NCBI GenBank assembly: GCA_937884485.1
Contig: CALGCG010000034.1
Span: 1 to 47,953 of the forward strand
DNA from: an uncultured Bacteroidales bacterium
GTDB lineage: Bacteria; Bacteroidota; Bacteroidia; Bacteroidales; P3
Direction of reading: 5' to 3'
Length of the DNA stretch: 47,953 nucleotides
The stretch's first letter is position 1. Each line of letters opens with the position of its first letter. Positions 1 to 7,666 of the stretch are shown piece by piece. Below the pieces are notes generated by a model. It was not told where the DNA came from and ran no database searches. It was given only the letters and a program-made list of their open reading frames with translations. A program made the translations under genes and the position numbers.

Positions 1-1664
1 TGGCACAACATCCGCACGAGCTGATTACCTACGGTGGCAACGGTGCCGTATTCCAGAATTGGGCGCAGTACCGACTCACGATGCAGTACCTCTCGGAGAT
101 GACCGACGAGCAGACCCTCGTTATGTATTCGGGCCATCCGCTCGGTCTCTTCCCCTCGCACCGTGAGGCTCCGCGTGTAGTCGTCACAAACGGCATGGTG
201 ATTCCCAACTATTCGAAGCCCGACGACTGGGAGCGTATGAACGCCCTTGGTGTCTCGCAATATGGCCAGATGACGGCCGGCTCGTATATGTACATCGGTC
301 CGCAGGGCATCGTGCATGGCACCACGATTACGGTCATGAACGCCGCACGCAAACGCTACCGGGCGGGACAGACCGACCCGCGCGGTATGTTGTTCGTTTC
401 GTCGGGTCTGGGCGGTATGTCGGGCGCACAGCCCAAGGCGGGCAACATCTCACAGGTGGTGAGCGTGGTGGCCGAAATCAATCCCAAGGCGGCCGAAAAA
501 CGCTACGAACAGGGGTGGGTCGATGAGTTGCACACCGATTTGGATGCCCTGATTCCCCGCATCCGCGAAGCCGTAGCCCGAAAAGAGGTCGTCTCGATGG
601 CCTACGTGGGCAACGTGGTCGATTTGTGGGAACGCCTTGCCAAGGAGGATATCCGGGTCGATTTAGGTTCGGACCAAACTTCGCTGCACAACCCCTGGGC
701 CGGTGGCTACTACCCCGTGGGCGTCACCTTCGAGGATGCCAAGGTGATGATGGCCGAGCAGCCTGAACTCTTCAAGGAGAAGGTGCAGGAGAGCCTGCGC
801 CGCCATGTGGCCGCCGTCAACAAGCTCACCGCCCGCGGCATGTACTTCTTCGACTATGGCAACGCCTTCCTGCTGGAGAGCTCGCGCGCCGGTGCCGACA
901 TCTGGAATGCCGACCACACCGCTTTCCGCTATCCCTCCTATGTGCAGGACATCATGGGCCCGATGTGCTTCGACTACGGCTTCGGCCCCTTCCGATGGGT
1001 CTGCACCAGCGGCAAGCCCGAGGACCTCGACAAGAGCGACCACATCGCCATGGAGGTGCTGGGCGAAATCGCCAAGACCGCTCCCGCCGAGATTCAGCAG
1101 CAGATGCACGACAATATCCAGTGGATCCGCGGCGCCAAGGAGAACCACCTCGTTGTCGGTTCCCAGGCCCGTATCCTCTATGCCGACTGCGAAGGTCGCA
1201 CCAAGATTGCCGCCCGCTTCAACGAGGCCATCCGCAAGGGTGAAATCAGCGCCCCCATCGTCCTCGGTCGCGACCACCACGACGTCAGCGGCACCGACAG
1301 CCCCTTCCGCGAGACCAGCAACATCTACGACGGCTCCAACCGTACCGCCGACATGGCCATCCAGAACGTCATCGGCGACGGCTTCCGCGGCGCCACGTGG
1401 GTCTCGATCCACAACGGCGGCGGCGTAGGCTGGGGCGAGGTCATCAACGGTGGCTTCGGCATGGTGCTCGACGGCAGCCCCGAGGCCGACCGTCGTCTGC
1501 ACATGATGCTCCACTGGGACGTCAACAACGGCATCTCCCGCCGCTCCTGGGCCCGCAACGAAGGCGCCATGTTCGCCATCAAGCGCGCCATGGAAATCTG
1601 CCCCGACCTCAAGGTCACCCTTCCCAACCTCGTCGACGACGCGGTGCTGGAAGGCCTGTTCTAA
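1..1664 (+). CDS. hutU: Urocanate hydratase (urocanase), 5'-truncated by window edge
   Basis: Urocanase converts urocanate to 4-imidazolone-5-propanoate, the second step of histidine degradation, using tightly bound NAD+. The frame is open from base 3 and reads through ELITYGGNGAVFQNWAQYRL, a highly conserved early urocanase segment, so the real start lies upstream of the window; the ATG at 81 is internal. Family hallmarks visible are SSGLGGMSGAQPKA (NAD-binding region), DLGSDQTSLHNPW, FDYGFGPFRWVC, GSQARILYADCEGR and the C-terminal IHNGGGVGWGEVINGGFG. About 553 residues are present, against roughly 660-680 in the long bacteroidetal form, so about 100 residues are missing. A strong hairpin follows at 1685. 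Other hut genes are probably upstream, outside the window. Confidence 0.97.
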   Translation, partial: AQHPHELITYGGNGAVFQNWAQYRLTMQYLSEMTDEQTLVMYSGHPLGLFPSHREAPRVVVTNGMVIPNYSKPDDWERMNALGVSQYGQMTAGSYMYIGPQGIVHGTTITVMNAARKRYRAGQTDPRGMLFVSSGLGGMSGAQPKAGNISQVVSVVAEINPKAAEKRYEQGWVDELHTDLDALIPRIREAVARKEVVSMAYVGNVVDLWERLAKEDIRVDLGSDQTSLHNPWAGGYYPVGVTFEDAKVMMAEQPELFKEKVQESLRRHVAAVNKLTARGMYFFDYGNAFLLESSRAGADIWNADHTAFRYPSYVQDIMGPMCFDYGFGPFRWVCTSGKPEDLDKSDHIAMEVLGEIAKTAPAEIQQQMHDNIQWIRGAKENHLVVGSQARILYADCEGRTKIAARFNEAIRKGEISAPIVLGRDHHDVSGTDSPFRETSNIYDGSNRTADMAIQNVIGDGFRGATWVSIHNGGGVGWGEVINGGFGMVLDGSPEADRRLHMMLHWDVNNGISRRSWARNEGAMFAIKRAMEICPDLKVTLPNLVDDAVLEGLF

Positions 1665-1684
1665 AAAAAACACCCATCAAATGA

Positions 1685-1722
1685 GTCACGGCCGGGCCAA
1701 TGCCCGGCCGTGACTTTGTCTT
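1685..1722 (+). terminator. Intrinsic terminator after urocanase gene
   Basis: A perfect 13-bp stem (1685-1697 with 1702-1714, arm GTCACGGCCGGGC) closes on a CAAT loop and is followed by TTTGTCTTTT. It lies 20 nt after the urocanase stop and just before the end of the convergent minus-strand gene, so it may stop transcription from both sides. Confidence 0.85.
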
Positions 1723-1723
1723 T

Positions 1724-2350
1724 TCAATCCTTCTGTGGTCCGGCGGTGCTGTCGGAGGGTGCGGTGCGGGCTTTGCGGCGCGGCGTGGCGGGGATGGGGG
1801 CGGTGTACCAGAGGTGGTTGTAGGACTTCTTCTTTTCCACTTCGGCCTGGTATTGAAGGCCGGCGTTGTCGCCCCGCGAGAGGTCGGCGCTGGCGGGGCC
1901 GGATCCGGTCATCTTGCCGCTGAAGTTCCACAGGCGGTAGTCGTCGGCGTCGGAGATAAGCAGGTGCTGCTCCTCCAGCCGGTGCATCGGCATCGGCGGC
2001 ACCCAGCGGCGGGCGTTGATGGAAACGGTGCGCAGGTTGATGAGCTGCAGGGTGTCTACGTAGATGCTCAGGTTGGCGTACTCGCGCAATTCGAAGTCGT
2101 TCTGGAAAAGGGTCACGCGGCCCACGCCCACGCGCAGCGTGTAGCTGCCCGTCGGCAGGCTGTCGATGAAGAAGAACCCCTCCTCGTCGCACACCCGCAC
2201 AGCCTTGGCCACGCTGTCCTGCAGCAGCTGCACTAAGCAGAAGGGCTCGGGCTTCTGGGTGTGCTGGTTGTACACCGTGCCTGTAATGGCGATGGTGTCC
2301 GTCTGTGCGTGGCAGGCCAGGGTGGCGGCAACCAGCAGCAGGAAAACCAT
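1724..2350 (-). CDS. Secreted carboxypeptidase-regulatory-like domain protein
   Basis: About 208 residues. The start chosen (MVFLLLVAATLACHAQ) gives a clean signal peptide with cleavage after CHAQ. The mature N-terminus, ITGTVYNQHTQKPEPFCLV through GFFFIDSLPTGSYTLRVGVG, is a carboxypeptidase-regulatory-like (CnaB-like beta-sandwich) domain of about 85 residues, common in exported bacteroidetal proteins. The remainder is of unknown fold and ends in a basic, low-complexity tail. An alternative ATG at 2458 overlaps the previous stop (ATGA) but would add 36 residues coded wholly by the GCCGGC repeat element, ahead of the signal peptide. The element has therefore probably created or moved a start codon. 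It follows the similar gene at 2455-3747 in one transcription unit. Function unknown. Confidence 0.7.
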   Translation of the reverse strand: MVFLLLVAATLACHAQTDTIAITGTVYNQHTQKPEPFCLVQLLQDSVAKAVRVCDEEGFFFIDSLPTGSYTLRVGVGRVTLFQNDFELREYANLSIYVDTLQLINLRTVSINARRWVPPMPMHRLEEQHLLISDADDYRLWNFSGKMTGSGPASADLSRGDNAGLQYQAEVEKKKSYNHLWYTAPIPATPRRKARTAPSDSTAGPQKD

Positions 2351-2355
2351 GGACC

Positions 2356-2450
2356 GCCGGCATCTTGCCGGCATATCCAATGCTTGTCGACATCTTGCCG
2401 GCATCTCCAATCTTTGCCAGTGTTTTGCCGGCGGGACGCCGGCGCTCCAG
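2356..2450. repeat. Three 30-bp tandem units of a GCCGGC palindromic element
   Basis: Units at 2361-2390, 2391-2420 and 2421-2450 are each exactly 30 bp and built around TTGCCGGC. The 17-mer at 2356-2372 (GCCGGCATCTTGCCGGC) recurs exactly at 18450-18466 inside the helicase gene. Because the unit is ten codons, the minus-strand frame stays open and reads as ten-residue repeats containing MPARCR. Confidence 0.85.
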
Positions 2451-2454
2451 GTAT

Positions 2455-3747
2455 TCATTGTTTTAAAAGTTTCTTTTCCAACAGCCGGACCACGTACGAG
2501 TCGATGGGGATGGTGTTGTAGCTGCCCCAGAAGGCGGGGGTGAAGTCGCTCTGTCCGAAGGCGCGGTCGAGGGCCACGGGGCGGTTGCCGAGGGTCTCGC
2601 CCTCGGGGGTGGTGGGGTTGCGGTTGAAACCGGTGAGGGTCCAGTCCACGCTGTGGCGCCACACCTGCTCCTCCCCGTCGTGGCCGCGCCCCCAGGAGGT
2701 GAGGCGGAGGGTGGAGGTGGAATAGTATCGCGTGAGGGTCAGCTTGCCGTCGCGCTCGTCGTAGATCCAGGTGGTGGAGTCGGTCTCGTAGGTTATGTGG
2801 GTGAAGTAGGTCTTCACCCATGCCTCCTCGGGGGCCATCCCTTTGACGGGCTTGGCGTTCCACGAGGTGATACGCACCGGCGCCAGACCGCGTTTGCGGA
2901 TGACGTACTCGTAGTTCGTTTCGCGCGTGAGGCGGCTGGCACCCACCGAACGGACCAGGTAGTAGCCCTCGCCGCCGTCGTCGAACTCCAGCAGGGGCAG
3001 GAACCGTTGGCGCATAATCCACCCTTTCGACAGGCCGTAGCTGGCGTTGGGCGCCGCCACGGGGTCGTAGAACTGCTCCTCGTCGGCATACTGCAGCATC
3101 TCGTCTATGCCGTCCTTTTTGCCCACTTTCTCTTCCAGCAGGCGGCGGTCGCTCACCAGCAGGCGGTGGCGCAGGAGGGTCTTGTAGTTGGTCTCCAGCT
3201 GACGGTCGGGGGACTTGAAGTTGTAGCTGCGTTTCCCGATGTTTTGGCTGTAGGGGCCGCGCTCCACCTCCATGACGGCCTCGTCGAAGAGGTAGATCTC
3301 GTCGTCCACGCTGCGCCAGTCGCGGTAGAAGAAGGTGGAGTAGGCCGTTTCCTGCAGGAAGGCGCTGTCCAGGCTCAGCAGCACGTCCAGCATCAGGTCC
3401 AGGCCGTGGCGGTAGCGCGAAACGTTCACCTCCTTCAGCTCGATGGCCTGTTCCTTGAGGCGGATGCGGCTGCGACGGCTGAGGTCGCCAACACTGAGGC
3501 GCAATGGCTCATAGCCCACCGACCGCACCAGCACGCTGTCGCCCGTGTGCCCGGCGGGGACCTTCAACTCGTATTCGCCCTGGTCGTTGCAGCATACGCC
3601 GACGGTGCCGCCCGTCAGCTGCAGCGTGGCGTAGGGCACACCGCCCCGGCCGTCCACCACGCGCCCCTTCAGCACCAGCACCTCCTGGGCCGACACCGTG
3701 CCGGCCACGGCCAGCAACAACAGCATTATGAACTTTCGACGCATCAT
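2455..3747 (-). CDS. Secreted carboxypeptidase-regulatory-like domain protein, 430 aa
   Basis: The protein begins MMRRKFIMLLLLAVAGTVSAQ, a signal peptide cleaved after SAQ; the second Met could equally be the start. Residues about 25-105 form a carboxypeptidase-regulatory-like beta-sandwich (LKGRVVDGRGGVPYATLQL, VRSVGYEPLRL), followed by LKEVNV, which links such domains to downstream modules in bacteroidetal outer-membrane proteins. The C-terminal 300 residues are mostly beta-strand with many aromatic residues and no motif I recognise. It lacks the plug and barrel of a TonB receptor. It is first in a two-gene unit with the gene at 1724-2350, driven by the promoter at 3819-3826. Probably periplasmic or outer-membrane associated; function unknown. 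Confidence 0.75.
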   Translation of the reverse strand: MMRRKFIMLLLLAVAGTVSAQEVLVLKGRVVDGRGGVPYATLQLTGGTVGVCCNDQGEYELKVPAGHTGDSVLVRSVGYEPLRLSVGDLSRRSRIRLKEQAIELKEVNVSRYRHGLDLMLDVLLSLDSAFLQETAYSTFFYRDWRSVDDEIYLFDEAVMEVERGPYSQNIGKRSYNFKSPDRQLETNYKTLLRHRLLVSDRRLLEEKVGKKDGIDEMLQYADEEQFYDPVAAPNASYGLSKGWIMRQRFLPLLEFDDGGEGYYLVRSVGASRLTRETNYEYVIRKRGLAPVRITSWNAKPVKGMAPEEAWVKTYFTHITYETDSTTWIYDERDGKLTLTRYYSTSTLRLTSWGRGHDGEEQVWRHSVDWTLTGFNRNPTTPEGETLGNRPVALDRAFGQSDFTPAFWGSYNTIPIDSYVVRLLEKKLLKQ

Positions 3748-3818
3748 AGCCTTTTATATCAAATACACATTTCCCGACCGCAATCTGACACCCCTTCGAA
3801 AAAAAATTATTCCGACTG

Positions 3819-3826
3819 CAAAGGTA
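3819..3826 (-). promoter_or_regulatory. -7 promoter element (TACCTTTG) for the 2455-3747 gene
   Basis: On the minus strand the sequence TACCTTTGC matches the bacteroidetal primary sigma -7 consensus TAnnTTTG, about 70 nt before the start codon. It is back to back with the plus-strand element at 3865. Confidence 0.7.
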
Positions 3827-3864
3827 CAAAAAAAACTTGGAATAACAAATGAATTTTTTTTTCG

Positions 3865-3872
3865 TACCTTTG
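3865..3872 (+). promoter_or_regulatory. -7 promoter element (TACCTTTG) for the ion channel gene
   Basis: TACCTTTGC matches TAnnTTTG and lies 43 nt before the ATG at 3916. A short ACAAAT/T-tract region separates it from the opposing element at 3819. Confidence 0.72.
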
Positions 3873-3915
3873 CAATCCGGACCATGAAGCGCAATTGTAC
3901 AATAAAAACCTTACT

Positions 3916-4680
3916 ATGAAGAAAATACTGCTCAACGAGAAACTGCTCCTGGCCATCGTCATACTGAATGTGGTGGTGATATTCATCCAGGAGTGCGGCG
4001 TGGACCACATGGTCCTGAGCCTGGTCGACATCGTCTGCACGCTGATATTCGTCGTGGAAATGGTGGTGAAACACATCGAGTACGGCCCTAAGGGCTACTG
4101 GCGCGACCGCTGGAACGCCCTCGACGGCATCGTCACCGTCCTCTCCATCCCGGCCCTCCTGGCCTACCTTATCCCCGAGGTGGCCAGCATCAACGCCATC
4201 ATCATCTTCCGCGCCCTGAGGGTCTTCAAGCTCTTCCGCACGGCCCGCCGCTTCCCCAACCTGACCGAGATATGGTCCGGATTCAAGCTCGCCCTGCGCC
4301 AGTCGGCGGGTTTCCTGCTGGGCTACTTCATCGTCATCGTGGTCATCGCCATGTTCAACAGCGCCCTCTTCGGCAAGGTGGCGCCGGAGTATTTCGACAC
4401 CCCGTTAGACGCCATCTACTCTGTCTTCCAGCTCTTCACCGTCGAGGGCTGGTACGAGATCCCCAACGCCGTGGTGGGCGACCTCTCGCCCGTCTGGACC
4501 CACATCATCCGCTTCTACTTCTGCCTGCTGCTCATCGGCGGCGGCATCATCGGCATGTCCCTCATCAACTCCATCTTCGTCGACGCCCTGGCGGCCGACA
4601 ACAACGACGACGTCAAGGCCAAACTCGACATCCTGGAACAGAAACTCGACCGCCTGCTGCAAGAACGGAACGGCCAATGA
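3916..4680 (+). CDS. Voltage-gated cation channel, BacNav-like, 254 aa
   Basis: A six-segment single-domain channel expected to assemble as a tetramer in the inner membrane. Segments: S1 about 10-27, S2 32-54, S3 66-86, S4 92-113, S5 130-153, pore 164-180, S6 about 196-224. S4 carries basic residues every third position (R99, R102, K105, R108, R111), the voltage-sensor pattern. The filter reads T-V-E-G-W (175-179), related to the TLESW of sodium-selective NaChBac-type channels: Glu and Trp are kept and Ser is replaced by Gly. The charged C-terminus (DDVKAKLDILEQKLDRLLQE) is a heptad coiled coil that would hold the tetramer. The ATG at 3916 is preferred over 3895 because it gives the usual short basic N-terminus. 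Confidence 0.88.
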   Translation: MKKILLNEKLLLAIVILNVVVIFIQECGVDHMVLSLVDIVCTLIFVVEMVVKHIEYGPKGYWRDRWNALDGIVTVLSIPALLAYLIPEVASINAIIIFRALRVFKLFRTARRFPNLTEIWSGFKLALRQSAGFLLGYFIVIVVIAMFNSALFGKVAPEYFDTPLDAIYSVFQLFTVEGWYEIPNAVVGDLSPVWTHIIRFYFCLLLIGGGIIGMSLINSIFVDALAADNNDDVKAKLDILEQKLDRLLQERNGQ

Positions 4681-4759
4681 GACAAAATTAATGTACCGCG
4701 GCACAATAAACCACCCGACAGCCGCGTTATAACCCGAAACTAATAACAACTAAAAAGAT

Positions 4760-5464
4760 ATGTCAAAAATGGTTCCATTCAAGAAAAACATGATCCAGGG
4801 CGGCGCCATCGTGCTCGCGGCCTTGGTGCTGGGCCTCTGCATGGTCTGGACCGTGAAAACCTTCAAGTCCTACGACAACACCGTCAAAGTGCGCGGCCTC
4901 TGCGAGAAAGAGGTGCCCGCCGACCGCGTCGTCTGGCGCATCAGCTACAGCGAGAAGAGCAACGACCTCGCCGACCTCCGCAACACCATACGCCGCAACA
5001 ACGACGCCATCGTCAAGCTGCTGCGCGACGCCGGCTTCGCCGAGGACGAAATCAAAGTGGCCAACGCCAACTACGACGACCGCTACAACTGGAGCAACAA
5101 CGTCTCCCAAATCACCTTCCGCTACCAGGTCAACCAGACGGTCACCGTCTTCACCAAGAACCTCGACCTCGTGCGCAAGCTCCAGCAGACCCTCGAGACC
5201 GACCTCGTCAACCAGAACATCCTGGCCAACAGCTACGCCGACTACCAGTACCTCGGCCTCAACGACATCAAACCCGAGATGATCCGCGAGAGCCTCGAGA
5301 ACGCCCGCGTTGCCGCCGACGAGTTCGCCAACAACAGCCACAGCAAAATCGGCAAGATGCGCACCGCCTCGCAGGGCTACTTCGAGGTGGAGGACCTCGA
5401 CGAGAACACCCCCCAGGTGAAAAAGGTCCGCGTCGTCACCACCGTGGAGTACTACCTGAAGTAA
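4760..5464 (+). CDS. SIMPL (DUF541) domain protein, membrane-anchored
   Basis: A 234-residue protein with one N-terminal membrane segment (about 13-34, GGAIVLAALVLGLCMVW) and a periplasmic SIMPL/DUF541 domain from about residue 40 (VKVRGLCEKEVPADRVVWRI) to the end. Typical family features are the repeated sandwich strands, NNDAIVKLLRDAGF and the segment around LVNQNILANSYADYQYLGL. SIMPL proteins have been tied to oxidative stress or envelope functions, but the biochemical role is unsettled. It lies 79 nt after the ion channel gene and could share its transcript. A palindromic hairpin followed by eight Ts (5509-5538) ends the unit. Confidence 0.85.
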   Translation: MSKMVPFKKNMIQGGAIVLAALVLGLCMVWTVKTFKSYDNTVKVRGLCEKEVPADRVVWRISYSEKSNDLADLRNTIRRNNDAIVKLLRDAGFAEDEIKVANANYDDRYNWSNNVSQITFRYQVNQTVTVFTKNLDLVRKLQQTLETDLVNQNILANSYADYQYLGLNDIKPEMIRESLENARVAADEFANNSHSKIGKMRTASQGYFEVEDLDENTPQVKKVRVVTTVEYYLK

Positions 5465-5508
5465 CCCCCATGGGCAGTCCCCTCGGCTGCCCCTGCCCCC
5501 CAACTGTA

Positions 5509-5538
5509 GAGACGCGGCATGCCGCGTCTCTTTTTTTT
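5509..5538 (+). terminator. Palindromic repeat acting as terminator
   Basis: GAGACGCGGCA joined to its exact reverse complement gives a 22-bp perfect palindrome (5509-5530) followed by T8. It is one of three copies of the same palindrome family in the window, here placed as a terminator for the SIMPL gene. Confidence 0.8.
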
Positions 5539-5553
5539 ATGTTTGCCTACCTG

Positions 5554-5575
5554 GAGACGCGGCATGCCGCGTCTC
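5554..5575. repeat. Second copy of the GAGACGCGGCA palindrome
   Basis: Exact 22-bp copy of the palindrome at 5509-5530, 23 bp away, followed by TACAG in place of a T run. The pair could also form a larger composite structure. REP-like elements of this kind are scattered through many bacterial genomes. Confidence 0.85.
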
Positions 5576-5598
5576 TACAGGAGGGGTCCGAGAGGGGG

Positions 5599-5748
5599 CG
5601 AAGAGGTACTTAATTCGGCCCTTCTTATATAGTTCTTATATCGTTCTCATATACTTCTTATATAGTTCTTATATACTGTATATAGGAACTATATGAGAAC
5701 TATATAAGAAGTATATAGGAACGATATGAGAAGGGGCGAATTGGGGGC
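5599..5748. repeat. 11-bp-periodic palindromic repeat element, copy 1
   Basis: Five 11-bp units (5622-5676; consensus TTCTTATATAG) are followed after one base by five inverted 11-bp units (5678-5732; consensus CTATATGAGAA). The inverted symmetry extends into flanks CGAATT/GGGGCG (left AATTCGGCCC, right GGGGCGAATT). Most arm differences are T in the left arm against G in the right, so the RNA hairpin would keep U-G pairs. The left edge CGAAGAGGTAC is shared with the copy at 47892. The rest of 5465-5883 holds the two GAGACGCGGCA palindromes, a promoter and the riboswitch; I see no gene there. Confidence 0.85.
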
Positions 5749-5827
5749 CTCTTGGATACGATGTCGGGGCAGGGTGGTGGCGTAGAAATTTTTTTCGCAT
5801 GCTGGCGTTTATATGGAGGAATTTATG

Positions 5828-5835
5828 TAAATTTG
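5828..5835 (+). promoter_or_regulatory. -7 promoter element (TAAATTTG) of the que operon
   Basis: TAAATTTGC fits TAnnTTTG. The predicted transcription start (about 5841) falls immediately before the riboswitch aptamer, so the leader is little more than the aptamer itself. Confidence 0.7.
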
Positions 5836-5846
5836 CAGCATGAAAC

Positions 5847-5883
5847 AGGGGTGCTTGGTAACCCCCTTTAACAAAACAAGGAC
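5847..5883 (+). promoter_or_regulatory. PreQ1-I riboswitch upstream of queC
   Basis: Stem arm AGGGG (5847-5851) pairs with CCCCT (5863-5867) around an 11-nt loop, followed by the A-rich tail TTAACAAAACAAGGA (5868-5882). This closely matches the small class I preQ1 aptamer; the tail AACAAAACAAGG is the same as I recall for the crystallised Thermoanaerobacter form. The AAGGA that would pair in the pseudoknot is next to the ATG at 5884, so preQ1 binding would hide the ribosome binding region and block translation. The downstream genes make preQ1, which fits end-product feedback. Confidence 0.87.
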
Positions 5884-6573
5884 ATGACTGACAATAACTT
5901 ATCGGCCTCCAAAGGGCCGAAGGATTCGGTGATAATCTATTCCGGTGGGCTCGATTCCACCACCCTGCTCTACGAGGAGCGGGAGCGTATAGCCGTGGCC
6001 GTCACCTTCGACTATGGCAGCAACCATGGCGCCCGCGAGCAGGCCTGCGCCCGTTGGCACTGCCAGCGGCTGGGCATCGAGCATGTGGTGATCGACCTGG
6101 CCTTCATGGGGCGCTACTTCCAGTCGTCGCTGCTCAGCGGCGCCGCCGACATTCCCGAGGGCAGCTATGACGAGACGAACATGAAGAGCACCGTGGTGCC
6201 CTTCCGCAACGGCATCATGCTCAGCGTGGCCTGCGGCCTGGCCGAGAGCCGGGGCCTGACGCGGGTGCTGATGGCCAACCACGGGGGCGACCACGCCATC
6301 TATCCCGACTGCCGTCCGGAGTTTGTCGAGGCCATGGACGCCGCCATGCGCGCCGGCACCTATGTCGGGGTCTCCATCGCCGCGCCTTACACGAACCTCA
6401 CGAAGGCCGACCTGGTGCGCCGCGGCGCGGCGCTGGGCATCGACTACGGACACACCTATTCCTGCTACCGCGGCGGCGAGCGCCACTGCGGCCGTTGCGG
6501 CACCTGCACCGAGCGCCGCGAGGCCTTCGCCCTGGCTGGCGTCGTGGACCCCACGGAGTATGAGGAGTTATGA
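5884..6573 (+). CDS. queC: 7-cyano-7-deazaguanine synthase
   Basis: QueC makes preQ0 from 7-carboxy-7-deazaguanine, ammonia and ATP, in queuosine biosynthesis. The ATP pyrophosphatase P-loop SGGLDSTT is at residues 20-27. The C-terminal zinc site CYRGGERHCGRCGTC has the canonical C-x7-C-x2-C-x2-C spacing. Length 229 is normal. It is the first gene after the preQ1 riboswitch and is followed by queD, queE and queF. The last codons and stop run into an AGTTAAGAGTT repeat, so the C-terminal YEEL may be partly repeat-derived. Confidence 0.97.
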   Translation: MTDNNLSASKGPKDSVIIYSGGLDSTTLLYEERERIAVAVTFDYGSNHGAREQACARWHCQRLGIEHVVIDLAFMGRYFQSSLLSGAADIPEGSYDETNMKSTVVPFRNGIMLSVACGLAESRGLTRVLMANHGGDHAIYPDCRPEFVEAMDAAMRAGTYVGVSIAAPYTNLTKADLVRRGAALGIDYGHTYSCYRGGERHCGRCGTCTERREAFALAGVVDPTEYEEL

Positions 6574-6628
6574 GTTAAGAGTTATGAGTTAAGAGTTAAG
6601 GTTGTTTCAATTTTCAATTTTCAATTCG
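6565..6628. repeat. AGTTAAGAGTTATG spacer repeat and TTTTCAATT repeat
   Basis: Iterated GAGTTATGAGTTAAG units (6565-6600) overlap the queC stop codon, followed by three TTTCAATT units (6605-6627) before queD. The first family recurs at 26201-26303. Confidence 0.75.
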
Positions 6629-6632
6629 CAAA

Positions 6633-6971
6633 ATGTACTACGTTAGAAAACAGATAGAAGTGTCCGGAGCCCACCGCCTGGAGCTGGACTACCCCAGCAA
6701 GTGCACGCAGCTGCACGGGCACAACTGGATGATTACCATTTTTTGCAAATCCAAGGAGCTGGACCATAACGGCATGGTGGTCGATTTCTCCAAAATCAAG
6801 AGCCACATCGTCGACCGCCTGGACCACCATGTGGTCAACGACGTCATCGGTTGCAACCCCACGGCGGAGAACATCGCCCGCTGGTGCCAGCAGCAGGTGC
6901 CCAACTGCTACCGTGTCGAGGTGCAGGAGAGTTCGGGCAACCTGGCCATTTATGAACTGGACGAGATATGA
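6633..6971 (+). CDS. queD: 6-carboxytetrahydropterin synthase
   Basis: QueD converts dihydroneopterin triphosphate to 6-carboxy-5,6,7,8-tetrahydropterin, the first committed step of the preQ0 pathway. The zinc ligands His14 (SGAHRLEL), His28 and His30 (LHGHNW) and the catalytic Cys24 are all present, as is the family motif NPTAENIA near residue 75. Length 112 is typical. Its TGA overlaps the queE ATG (ATGA), so translation of the two is probably coupled. Confidence 0.96.
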   Translation: MYYVRKQIEVSGAHRLELDYPSKCTQLHGHNWMITIFCKSKELDHNGMVVDFSKIKSHIVDRLDHHVVNDVIGCNPTAENIARWCQQQVPNCYRVEVQESSGNLAIYELDEI

Positions 6972-7552
6972 AAGTAAACGAGATATTCTATTCCCTGCAG
7001 GGCGAAGGCTACCACGTGGGCACGGCGGCGACCTTTGTGCGCCTCAGCGGCTGCAACCTGCACTGCCCTTTCTGCGACACGCAGCATGAGGAGGGCACTG
7101 AGATGACGGACGAGGAGATTGTGGAGGCCGTGCGGCCCAATCCCGGCCGCCTGGTGGTCATCACCGGCGGCGAACCCTCGCTGCAGCTCACCAAGAGCCT
7201 AGTCAACGCCCTCCACGACGCCGACAAGATGGTGGCCGTGGAGACCAACGGCACCCACCGCCTGCCGGGCAATGTGGACTGGATCACCCTCTCGCCCAAG
7301 GACAAATACCTCGGCGGCGAGGCCAAGGTGGTGCTCACCATCGTCGACGAACTGAAGGTTATCTTCGACGGTGTCCACGCCCCCGACCTGTACAGCGGCA
7401 TCATGTGCACCCACGGCCGTTTCCTGCAGCCCTGCGACACCGGCGACCCCGTGCGCAACGCCGACATCGTGGCCAAGGCCATCGAATACATCAAGGAAGA
7501 CCCTCGCTGGAAGCTCTCGCTCCAGATACACAAAATGTTGAATATAAGATAA
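6968..7552 (+). CDS. queE: 7-carboxy-7-deazaguanine synthase (radical SAM)
   Basis: QueE rearranges 6-carboxytetrahydropterin to 7-carboxy-7-deazaguanine using an iron-sulfur cluster and S-adenosylmethionine. Residues 5-14 (EIFYSLQGEG) are the family N-terminus, the cluster cysteines are C29, C33 and C36 (CNLHCPFC, the regular CX3CX2C) and ITGGEPSLQ follows near 65. Length 194 fits the short QueE form. It starts inside the queD stop codon. It supplies the substrate of QueC, and its product is the pathway's branch to preQ0. Confidence 0.96.
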   Translation: MKVNEIFYSLQGEGYHVGTAATFVRLSGCNLHCPFCDTQHEEGTEMTDEEIVEAVRPNPGRLVVITGGEPSLQLTKSLVNALHDADKMVAVETNGTHRLPGNVDWITLSPKDKYLGGEAKVVLTIVDELKVIFDGVHAPDLYSGIMCTHGRFLQPCDTGDPVRNADIVAKAIEYIKEDPRWKLSLQIHKMLNIR

Positions 7553-7580
7553 TACAGTTGTGAGCTGTAAACGGTGAGTG

Positions 7581-7640
7581 GCATTCGAGTAATTCGCTCG
7601 TAATTAACCTGCGTAGCATTCGTATAATTTGAGTAATTCG
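7581..7640. repeat. Short direct repeats in the queE-queF gap
   Basis: GCATTCG and GAGTAATTCG occur together twice (7581-7596 and 7616-7640), with TCGTAATTAACC between them. The 114-nt gap has no coding signal and probably holds another dispersed spacer repeat. Confidence 0.55.
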
Positions 7641-7666
7641 CCGTTGGAAAAAATAATAAGCAGTAT

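Noticed and set aside
663..1673. Long open frames opposite urocanase and opposite most GC-rich genes (for example 13084-14997, 34606-36489, 38205-40097, 41213-43699)
   Set aside because: They are low-complexity His/Val/Ala/Gly-rich shadows produced by codon bias, without domains, promoters or sensible starts, and they lie antisense to clear genes.
2351..2458. Start of the 1724-2350 gene at 2458
   Set aside because: The extra 36 codons are repeat sequence before a normal signal peptide; kept only as an alternative.
5622..5732. CRISPR array
   Set aside because: Units are 11 bp with no spacers between them, arranged in inverted arms; no cas genes are nearby.
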